Origin: Dehalococcoidia bacterium
GTDB taxonomy: Bacteria; Chloroflexota; Dehalococcoidia; Dehalococcoidales; BS750m-G39
NCBI GenBank assembly: GCA_030616265.1
Contig: JAUWXS010000038.1
Location: 1-6,401, forward strand
DNA: 6,401 nucleotides
Direction of reading: 5' to 3'
Shown here: positions 1 through 5,017 of the stretch, in pieces
Layout of the letters: each line of letters starts with the position of its first letter
Numbering within the stretch: the first letter of the stretch is position 1
Position numbers and translations under genes: made by a program
The notes under the pieces: model-generated
Database searches by the model: none
What the model saw: only the letters and a program-made list of their open reading frames with translations
Told to the model about the DNA's origin: nothing

Positions 1-886
1 CGATTATGACATCGCCAGTTTGAATTCCAGCTTCATCGGCGGGGCTGCCGGCCGCCATCCCGGTAATGAGCACTCCTTTATCTACCGCCAGGTCATATCT
101 CAATACCACATACTGGTCGACGGTGTAAAGCACCACCCCCAGCCAGGGGCGGATGACATAGCCGTTCTGAATCAAGTCCTCAATTATGGGTATGGCCGTG
201 TTGCTGCTTATGGCGTAGCCCATGCCCTCTACACCCACCTGGGCAACCTTGACGCTGGTGATGCCGATTACCTCTCCGGCCATATTCACCAGCGGCCCCC
301 CGCTATTACCCGGATTGATGGCGGCATCGGTCTGAATCAGGTCGTCCAGGGTTTGCCCCTCCGATACCGACAGGGAAATGTCCTGGGCGCTGACAATGCC
401 CTTGGTGGCGCTTATCCCCAAACCCAGCGAGTTGCCGATAGCCACTACCCAGTCGCCCACCCTCAGCATAGCAGAATCGCCCACCCTTGCCGCGGGCAGG
501 TTGCTGGCGTTGACCTTGATTATAGCCAGGTCGCTCAACCAGTCGGTGTGTATGGTCTGGGCGGGGAAGGTTCTGCCGTCAGCCAGGGTCACGGTGACGC
601 TCTCCGCCCCCTCTACCACATGGTTGTTGGTTACGATAAGCCCGTCTTCGTCTATGATCCACCCCGAGCCAGCGCCCTGCTGTGCGTAGGGTCGGTTGAA
701 AATATCATAGCTGACATACCCGGTGTTGATAGCTACCACCGAGGGTTTAACCAGAGCCACCACATCGGCAATAGAGGGCAGTTCGGTGTTTGGTGTGGTG
801 GCAGGGAGTGAGCAGCTGGTTCCTAAGAGAAGGGACAGCACCAGGAGAAGGCAGACAATTGAATATCTTAGATTTATCCTTTTCAT
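1..886 (-). CDS. htrA: HtrA/DegP-family trypsin-like serine protease, lipoprotein-like, C-terminus cut by window
   Basis: Periplasmic or extracytoplasmic quality-control endoprotease that degrades misfolded envelope proteins. Reading the minus strand from ATG at 886-884 gives 295 residues with no stop before the window edge. Residues 1-25 are a signal peptide: basic MKR start, hydrophobic core at about 9-22, then LLLGTSC with Cys25 as a possible lipidation site. The lipobox is imperfect, with Gly at -3. The protease domain spans about 35-240 and has the full triad: His89 in TNNHVVEG, Asp119 in WLSDLAIIKV and Ser195 in GNSGGPL, with INPGNSGG as the family hallmark. A PDZ domain begins at about 245-250 (RPWLGV) and includes GSPADEAGIQTGDVII before the window ends. 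An in-frame TAA lies just upstream, so this start is the first possible. There is no clear Shine-Dalgarno sequence, which fits a leaderless mRNA. It is divergent from the acyl-CoA operon and is probably functionally unrelated to it. Family assignment is secure; lipidation is an inference. Confidence 0.95.
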   Translation of the reverse strand, partial: MKRINLRYSIVCLLLVLSLLLGTSCSLPATTPNTELPSIADVVALVKPSVVAINTGYVSYDIFNRPYAQQGAGSGWIIDEDGLIVTNNHVVEGAESVTVTLADGRTFPAQTIHTDWLSDLAIIKVNASNLPAARVGDSAMLRVGDWVVAIGNSLGLGISATKGIVSAQDISLSVSEGQTLDDLIQTDAAINPGNSGGPLVNMAGEVIGITSVKVAQVGVEGMGYAISSNTAIPIIEDLIQNGYVIRPWLGVVLYTVDQYVVLRYDLAVDKGVLITGMAAGSPADEAGIQTGDVII

Positions 887-895
887 ATCTATATT

Positions 896-924
896 ATTTT
901 AGCACGGGTGTGGGATGGGAGCAA
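896..924 (-). promoter_or_regulatory. Sigma-70-like promoter candidate for htrA
   Basis: On the minus strand the -35 candidate is TTGCTC (919-924) and the -10 is TAAAAT (896-901, five of six consensus bases), separated by exactly 17 bases. The predicted transcription start falls at about 886-890, on or a few bases before the htrA ATG. That would produce a leaderless or nearly leaderless transcript, which agrees with the lack of a ribosome binding site. The call rests on consensus matching by eye only. Confidence 0.5.
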
Positions 925-951
925 AGTGATATTTGGCACTAACTTTGTTTG

Positions 952-961
952 CTTTGCAAAG
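952..961. promoter_or_regulatory. Perfect 10-bp palindrome CTTTGCAAAG overlapping an operon -35 box
   Basis: CTTTGCAAAG is its own reverse complement and covers the proposed -35 hexamer of the operon promoter. Its position is suitable for a repressor or competing DNA-binding protein. No regulator can be named, and a 10-bp palindrome may occur by chance. Confidence 0.25.
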
Positions 962-981
962 GGGGCAAAATCTGCTATAGT
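953..981 (+). promoter_or_regulatory. Extended -10 promoter candidate for the acyl-CoA/ketosynthase operon
   Basis: The -35 candidate is TTTGCA (953-958, four of six) and the -10 is TATAGT (976-981, five of six), preceded by the extended element TGC (973-975). The spacer is 17 bases. The predicted start at about 987-989 would give a leader of about 25 bases carrying the strong ribosome binding site of the first gene. The element matches the padR upstream promoter at 4490-4518 in 20 of 29 positions, including TGCTATAGT. Confidence 0.6.
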
Positions 982-998
982 TTACCCCAGTCCCGATT

Positions 999-1006
999 AA
1001 AGGAGG
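999..1006 (+). promoter_or_regulatory. Strong ribosome binding site that sets a TTG start
   Basis: AAAGGAGG lies five bases before the TTG at 1012-1014. It is the only good Shine-Dalgarno sequence near this reading frame and therefore selects TTG as the start. The open frame extends further upstream to another TTG at 949, but that codon lies before the -10 box and has no ribosome binding site. Confidence 0.8.
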
Positions 1007-1011
1007 GGGTC

Positions 1012-1716
1012 TTGGCGACTGAGCCGGTAATAGCTAAAGCCAGGGGTGAAGGCAGGACGGTACTGACCGAGGTTGAGTCCAAGCAGCTTCTCCGGCAGGC
1101 AGGAATAGACGTTATTGATACCCGGCTTGCCATCTCCAGGGAAGAAGCCATCTCCATAAGCGGGGAGCTGGGCTTTCCGGTGGCATTGAAGATAGCTTCA
1201 GCGGATATTTTGCACAAGAGCGACGCCGGTGGGGTTAAGCTGGGGCTGGAGAACGCCAAGGATGTGGGCCAAGCCTACGAAGACATTATGGCGGCGGCTA
1301 AGCAAAAGCACCCCAAGGCTAAGATTTTGGGGGTGGTGGTGCAGAAGATGGCCCGCCCCGGCGTTGAGGTGATTATCGGCATGTCCAAGGACGACCAGTT
1401 CGGCCCGGTGCTGATGTTCGGGCTGGGCGGAATCCTGGTGGAGGTGCTTAAAGATGTCTCCTTCCGGCTTGTTCCCCTGGCCAAAAGGGATGCCGCCGAG
1501 ATGGTCAGGGAGATAAAGGGCTATCCCCTGCTTGAAGGCTATCGGGGGCAGGAAGCGGCAAGCATATCTTATCTGGAGAATTTGCTGCTCAAGGTGTCTG
1601 ATTTTGTGGAGAAAAATCCTGAGGTTAAGGAGCTTGACCTCAACCCCATTTTCGCCTACAGCGATGGCGCTTTAGCCGTAGATGCCAGAGTTATACTAGA
1701 GAAAAGTAAACAATGA
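1012..1716 (+). CDS. acdB: ADP-forming acyl-CoA synthetase, stand-alone beta (ATP-grasp) subunit
   Basis: Member of the ATP-grasp_5 family, the beta subunit of ADP-forming acetate/acyl-CoA ligase. The enzyme interconverts acyl-CoA + ADP + phosphate with acid + ATP + CoA and often makes ATP in anaerobes. From the TTG start it has 234 residues, the usual size of separate beta subunits. Visible features are the VALKI lysine (Lys60), the LHKSDAGGV motif with His68 (the position of the beta-subunit phosphohistidine known in Pyrococcus ACD), QKMARPGVEVIIGM (111-124), the MFGLGGILVEVLKDVSFRLVPL block (135-156) and the ELDLNP metal-site motif (207-212). The CoA-binding alpha subunit is neither fused nor within this window, so activity needs a partner encoded elsewhere or a different partner. 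It is the first gene of a tight operon, and its TGA overlaps the next ATG as ATGA. Substrate is unknown; acetate, branched-chain or aryl acids are possible. Family assignment is strong. Confidence 0.93.
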   Translation: MATEPVIAKARGEGRTVLTEVESKQLLRQAGIDVIDTRLAISREEAISISGELGFPVALKIASADILHKSDAGGVKLGLENAKDVGQAYEDIMAAAKQKHPKAKILGVVVQKMARPGVEVIIGMSKDDQFGPVLMFGLGGILVEVLKDVSFRLVPLAKRDAAEMVREIKGYPLLEGYRGQEAASISYLENLLLKVSDFVEKNPEVKELDLNPIFAYSDGALAVDARVILEKSKQ

Positions 1717-3221
1717 ATCTGAAACAGATGTTGGAGCAGGCGGTAGAGCGCTACGCCGGCAAGACGGCCATCGTTATGGGCGAGCGCAAGCTGTCTTATG
1801 CCGAGCTGGATGAAGCCGCAAACAAGGTAGCCAATGCCCTGGTGGGGATGGGGGTAGGCAAGGGCGACCGGGTAGCCATGCTGTTGGCTAATAGTCCTGA
1901 GGTCGTTGCTACCTACTTCGGGGTGGTTAAGGCGGGGGGCATAGCCGTTCTCCTCGACCCCAAGTATAAGCTTACCGAGCTGGTTTCCCTGTGCGATGAC
2001 TCCCAGCCTAAAGTTCTGATAACAGAGAGCCCCTGTCTGGAGCCGCTGATTCCCGTGTTAAACAGGTTTAAATCCGTAGAGGGGGTTATAGACCTCAGTT
2101 CCAGGCATCGGGGAAAGCTCCTCACCTATGAGGAGGTTATGGCCAACAGCTCTTCCTCGGCGGTTGGGGTGGAGCCTGCGCCTGAAGACATCGCCCATAT
2201 CGCCTATACCTCGGGCCCCGCCTTTCATCCCCGGGGGGTGGCCATGTCCCACCAGGCGCTGGTCAGGGAGGCGGCGATATCGGGCGACAGCTTCCAGCAG
2301 ACGGATAAAGATATCGTGGTGCTGTTTGCCTTACCCATGCACCATGCCTTCGGGCTGGTGGTGATAATGATGACGGCTATTGCTAAAGGCAGCAAGGTGG
2401 TAATCCTGCCCGGGCTATCTATCGAGAGTTTATTCGAGGTTATTGAGCAGGAAAAGGCTACCATATTTATGGGAGTGCCTTTCGTTCATGGCCTGATAGT
2501 TGATGCCGTCGAGGCGGGGGGGATAAAGCATGACCTGAGCTCTCTCCGTCTCTGGGGTACGGCTGGGGCCGCCATGCCCGTCAGTATTGCTCAAAAGGTT
2601 AAGCAGTATATAGGCTTGACCCCGGTTAACTTCTGGGGCATGACCGAGTCGGCAGCCCACGTTAGCTGCACCGCGCTTAACGGGCGGGGAGAGTCGGGCT
2701 CGGTGGGCAAAACTCTGCCCGGCTGGGAACTGCGGATAGTGGATGACGAGGGTAATGAGCTGCCCACAGGCGAGACGGGCGAGATAGTGGTCAGGGGGCC
2801 CATAATGAAGGAGTATTATAATAACCCCCAGGCTACGGCTCAGGTAGTGAAAGGCGGCTGGCTCTATACCGGTGATGTCGGCTGGCTGGATAAGGCGGGC
2901 TGGCTGTTTCTCTCTGCTGGCAGGAAGAGGGATATGATTATCGCCAAGGGGCAGAATATCTCTCCCAGCGATATTGAAGAAATAATCGGTACTCACCCCA
3001 AGGTGGCTGAGGTGGTGGTGGTGGGTATTGCCGACGAGTCAAGGGGCGAGACGCCGAGGGCGGTCATCAGGTTGAAGGCGGGCGAAAAGGTTACCGAGCA
3101 GGAGATAAAAAAGCTTTGCCTTGAGCACCTGGCCAATTATAAGGTGCCGAGAGAAGTGGTCTTTACCGATGATTTGCCCAAGACCGCCGACGGCAGGATT
3201 GCCAAAGAAGAGCTTAGATGA
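1713..3221 (+). CDS. AMP-forming (ANL superfamily) acyl-CoA synthetase with altered P-loop and A10 lysine
   Basis: Class I adenylate-forming enzyme of 502 residues, close to normal length. Such enzymes activate a carboxylic acid to acyl-AMP and then acyl-CoA (or an acyl-carrier thioester). The N-terminal domain is about 1-400 and the mobile C-terminal domain about 401-502. Intact motifs are LPMHHAFG (208-214), FWGMTES (307-313), WLYTGD (383-388) and GRKRDMIIAKGQNISPSDIEE (403-423). Two key sites deviate. The phosphate-binding loop TSGTTGxPKG reads TSGPAFHPRG (166-175), and the A10 signature PKTxxGKI reads PKTADGRI, placing Arg495 at the catalytic lysine position. No frameshift accounts for either change. 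The start overlaps the upstream stop (ATGA at 1713-1716) and has only a weak ribosome binding site, so it is probably translationally coupled. Fatty, aryl or other acids are possible substrates. Activity may be reduced, limited to the thioester step, or dependent on an unusual mechanism; this is inference. Confidence 0.9.
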   Translation: MNLKQMLEQAVERYAGKTAIVMGERKLSYAELDEAANKVANALVGMGVGKGDRVAMLLANSPEVVATYFGVVKAGGIAVLLDPKYKLTELVSLCDDSQPKVLITESPCLEPLIPVLNRFKSVEGVIDLSSRHRGKLLTYEEVMANSSSSAVGVEPAPEDIAHIAYTSGPAFHPRGVAMSHQALVREAAISGDSFQQTDKDIVVLFALPMHHAFGLVVIMMTAIAKGSKVVILPGLSIESLFEVIEQEKATIFMGVPFVHGLIVDAVEAGGIKHDLSSLRLWGTAGAAMPVSIAQKVKQYIGLTPVNFWGMTESAAHVSCTALNGRGESGSVGKTLPGWELRIVDDEGNELPTGETGEIVVRGPIMKEYYNNPQATAQVVKGGWLYTGDVGWLDKAGWLFLSAGRKRDMIIAKGQNISPSDIEEIIGTHPKVAEVVVVGIADESRGETPRAVIRLKAGEKVTEQEIKKLCLEHLANYKVPREVVFTDDLPKTADGRIAKEELR

Positions 3222-4459
3222 AGCGAAGAGTAGTCGTAACCGGCCTGGGGATGGTGACCCCGCTGGGGGTGGGGACGGAGGCGAGCTGGCAGGGTTTGTG
3301 CCAGGGGAAATCGGGGGTAGGACCTATTACCCGCTTTGACGCCAGCCAGTTCCGCACCAGGATTGCCGGCGAGGTCAAAGGCTTTAACCCTCAAGATTTT
3401 ATCGACCGCAAGCTGGTAAGGAGGGGAGACCGTTTTATCCACTTCGCCCTGGCGGCAGCCCGCATGGCGCTGGAAGATTCGGGGCTTAAGATAGACGCCG
3501 CTAATGATGAGCGGGTAGGGGTCTCGCTGGGGACGGCCATGGGGGGCATAGAGAGCATAGAGAAGAACCACGAGCTGCTGATTAAGGGGGCTCGCCAGCA
3601 GATTTCCCCCTTCTTTGTCCCCAGTTTCCTCTGTAATATGGCCACAGGGCAGGTTGCCATTCAGTTCGGGGCTAAGGGAGCCAATATGTGCACGGTGACC
3701 GCCTGTGCCTCAGGGACACACGCCATCGGTGACGCCTGCATAGTTATCCAGCGTGGTGAGGTTGATGCCATGATTGCCGGGGGCACTGAGGCGGCCATCA
3801 GGCCGCTTGTCTTTGCCGGACTGGACCCGATAAAGGTCATGTCTGTCCGAAACGATGCGCCGGAGAAAGCCAGCCGTCCCTTCGATAAGGGGCGTGACGG
3901 CTTTGTTATCGGCGAGGGGGCGGGGATGGTCATACTGGAGGAACTGGAATCCGCCCAAAATAGGGGGGCCAGAATTTACGGCGAGGTATTGGGCTACGGC
4001 TTGAATAGCGACGCCTATCACATAACCGCCCCCGACCCCGAGGGCGCTGGTGCCGCCAGTTGCATGAGGCTGGCGCTGGAAGACGCTGGCATCTCCATTG
4101 ATAAGATCGATTATATTAACGCCCACGGCACCTCGACGGCGCTCAACGACCTCTCCGAGACCAGGGCCATAAAGAGCGTCTTTGGCGAGCGCAGCCATAA
4201 GATACCGATTAGCAGCAACAAATCAATGATGGGCCATATGTGGGCCGGGGCTGGGGTGGTGGAGGCAATAGCCTGCCTGCTGACCATTAACGATGGTATT
4301 ATTCCGCCCACCATCAACTATGAGACCCCCGACCCCGAGTGCGACCTTGACTATGTGCCCAATGTGGCCAGAAGGGCAGAGGTAAAGATTGCCCTCTCCA
4401 ACTCCTTCGGTTTCGGCAGCACCAACGGCAGCTTAGTCCTGGGAAAATTCTCCCCCTAG
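3218..4459 (+). CDS. fabF: 3-oxoacyl-[acyl-carrier-protein] synthase II (FabF-type ketosynthase)
   Basis: Thiolase-fold condensing enzyme that performs decarboxylative Claisen condensation of an acyl-thioester with malonyl-ACP during fatty-acid or polyketide-like chain extension. It is cytoplasmic, normally dimeric, and 413 residues long as expected for FabF. The active site is complete: Cys163 in TACASGTHAIGD, His303 in NAHGTST, Lys335 and His340 in SNKSMMGH. These positions coincide with E. coli FabF numbering, so elongating activity is likely. The C-terminal gatekeeper loop reads NSFGFGSTNGS (395-405), with Ser401 where Gly is usual. It starts at an ATG overlapping the ligase stop (ATGA 3218-3221), so it is probably translationally coupled. 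No carrier protein, FabD, FabG or FabH gene is adjacent, so this is either the housekeeping FabF in an unusual place or a paralogue dedicated to the acyl chain activated by the upstream genes. Confidence 0.95.
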   Translation: MKRRVVVTGLGMVTPLGVGTEASWQGLCQGKSGVGPITRFDASQFRTRIAGEVKGFNPQDFIDRKLVRRGDRFIHFALAAARMALEDSGLKIDAANDERVGVSLGTAMGGIESIEKNHELLIKGARQQISPFFVPSFLCNMATGQVAIQFGAKGANMCTVTACASGTHAIGDACIVIQRGEVDAMIAGGTEAAIRPLVFAGLDPIKVMSVRNDAPEKASRPFDKGRDGFVIGEGAGMVILEELESAQNRGARIYGEVLGYGLNSDAYHITAPDPEGAGAASCMRLALEDAGISIDKIDYINAHGTSTALNDLSETRAIKSVFGERSHKIPISSNKSMMGHMWAGAGVVEAIACLLTINDGIIPPTINYETPDPECDLDYVPNVARRAEVKIALSNSFGFGSTNGSLVLGKFSP

Positions 4460-4489
4460 AAAAACCTCTCATTTTTGCCGAGTTACCTA

Positions 4490-4518
4490 TTGCCAAAGAT
4501 GGTGACGTATGCTATAGT
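4490..4518 (+). promoter_or_regulatory. P1, strong extended -10 promoter candidate upstream of padR
   Basis: The -35 is TTGCCA (4490-4495, five of six), the spacer is 17 bases, and the -10 is TATAGT (4513-4518, five of six) preceded by TGC (4510-4512). The predicted start at about 4523-4525 gives an untranslated leader of roughly 143 bases before padR, which includes the hairpin at 4551-4574 and the dyad at 4613-4629. It shares 20 of 29 positions with the operon promoter at 953-981. Confidence 0.65.
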
Positions 4519-4550
4519 ATCTATGCCTAGAGTTACTATGTATATCATTT

Positions 4551-4574
4551 CGCCAGGGCGGTGCTTCCCTGGCG
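4551..4574 (+). terminator. GC-rich stem-loop in the padR leader, possible terminator or attenuator
   Basis: CGCCAGGG (4551-4558) and CCCTGGCG (4567-4574) form a perfect 8-bp stem with an 8-base loop. Only GTTTG follows, not a long T tract, so it is a poor intrinsic terminator. It lies downstream of P1 and upstream of P2. It could end read-through from fabF, attenuate the P1 transcript, or stabilise RNA. The structure is clear; the role is open. Confidence 0.4.
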
Positions 4575-4594
4575 GTTTGAATCTTCAGGGCATA

Positions 4595-4623
4595 TTGCAA
4601 AGGGGTGCGGGCTGTATTATTAT
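4595..4623 (+). promoter_or_regulatory. P2, proximal promoter candidate for padR
   Basis: TTGCAA (4595-4600) is followed after 17 bases by TATTAT (4618-4623). A perfect TATAAT also sits at 4621-4626, but with a 20-base spacer. Both -10 choices lie inside the 17-bp dyad at 4613-4629, so a protein on that dyad would block this promoter. The transcript would start at about 4630, leaving a short leader with the padR ribosome binding site. Confidence 0.45.
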
Positions 4624-4629
4624 AATACA
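4613..4629. promoter_or_regulatory. 17-bp dyad TGTATTA-TTA-TAATACA, probable PadR operator
   Basis: Two perfect 7-bp arms (4613-4619 and 4623-4629) flank a 3-base centre. PadR-family repressors are known to bind AT-rich dyads with TGTA/TACA-like (ATGT/ACAT) ends and often control their own gene. This site covers the P2 -10 region 38 bases before the padR start, the expected place for autorepression. The dyad is seen directly; binding by this PadR protein is inferred. Confidence 0.6.
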
Positions 4630-4667
4630 TAGGGTGACTAGGTGTTTTGGAAAACGGGGTGAATTAA

Positions 4668-5003
4668 ATGGCACAGAGGCGTGAGCTAATCAAGGGCAGT
4701 TTTGATTCCTTACTTCTTTGCTTATTAGACCAGCAGCCGATGTACGGCTACCAGATTATAAAGGAGCTGGAGCGCAGGAGCCAGGGCTACTTCAGGTTTA
4801 AGGAAGGCACTCTCTATCCGGCTCTTCATCGCCTGGAGCAAACCGGCTTAATCCAGGGCAAGTGGCAGATGCTGCCCAACGGTCGGCAGCGAAGATATTA
4901 TCATATCACGGAAAAGGGGCTCCGCAGCCTGGAAGCCAAGAGGAGCCAGTGGCTGGATTTCCTGGCGGCTATGAACCTGATTATCCAGCCGACGTCTGAC
5001 TGA
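4668..5003 (+). CDS. PadR-family winged-helix transcriptional regulator
   Basis: Small PadR regulator (111 residues, typical for the PadR-s1 group lacking a long C-terminal domain). It would bind DNA as a dimer, usually as a repressor of a membrane protein or transporter next door and of itself. The hallmark opening is visible: GSFDSLLLCLLDQQPMYGYQI (10-30), then recognition helix KEGTLYPALHRLEQTGLI (45-62), the wing with RRYYHITEKG (75-84), and a C-terminal dimerisation helix (about 85-103). The ATG at 4668 is preceded by GGGGTGA (4656-4662), a good ribosome binding site. Its stop lies 14 bases before the next GTG, so the two genes form one transcript. No ligand or effector can be deduced. 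Confidence 0.95.
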   Translation: MAQRRELIKGSFDSLLLCLLDQQPMYGYQIIKELERRSQGYFRFKEGTLYPALHRLEQTGLIQGKWQMLPNGRQRRYYHITEKGLRSLEAKRSQWLDFLAAMNLIIQPTSD

Positions 5004-5006
5004 TAT

Positions 5007-5012
5007 GAGGGG
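5007..5012 (+). promoter_or_regulatory. Ribosome binding site that sets a GTG start
   Basis: GAGGGG ends five bases before the GTG at 5018-5020. The nearby ATG at 5005 meets a TAA after two more codons, so GTG is the working start of the membrane-protein gene. Confidence 0.7.
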
Positions 5013-5017
5013 ATAAA

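Noticed and set aside
20..811. Long open frame (263 codons) on the plus strand
   Set aside because: It lies wholly antisense to the HtrA gene, whose minus-strand reading has a full catalytic triad, signal peptide and PDZ start. The plus-strand peptide has no domain pattern and is rich in His, Gly and Tyr, as expected of a shadow frame.
949..1011. Upstream TTG start for the ATP-grasp gene adding 21 residues
   Set aside because: It precedes the proposed -10 box, lacks a ribosome binding site, and adds residues with no family similarity. TTG at 1012 has AAAGGAGG at the right distance.
2430..2996. Minus-strand open frame of 188 codons inside the ligase gene
   Set aside because: It is antisense to strongly conserved ANL motifs (A5, A7, A8) and has no recognisable domain or ribosome binding site support.
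1713..3221. Ligase considered as a pseudogene because of its defective motifs
   Set aside because: The frame is intact over 502 codons, all other motifs are well preserved, and both ends are coupled to neighbours by ATGA overlaps. This argues for a maintained protein.
3710..4198. Minus-strand open frame of 162 codons inside fabF
   Set aside because: It is a shadow of the conserved ketosynthase core, with no independent evidence of coding.
4460..4476. A5/T5 inverted repeat just after the fabF stop as a terminator
   Set aside because: The stem would be five A-T pairs only, with a 7-base loop and no GC-rich part, so it is too weak to call an intrinsic terminator.
4475..4684. Plus-strand open frame of 69 codons in the padR leader
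   Set aside because: It starts at TTG before the P1 -10 box without a ribosome binding site, runs through the promoters and hairpin, and overlaps the padR start. Its composition looks non-coding.
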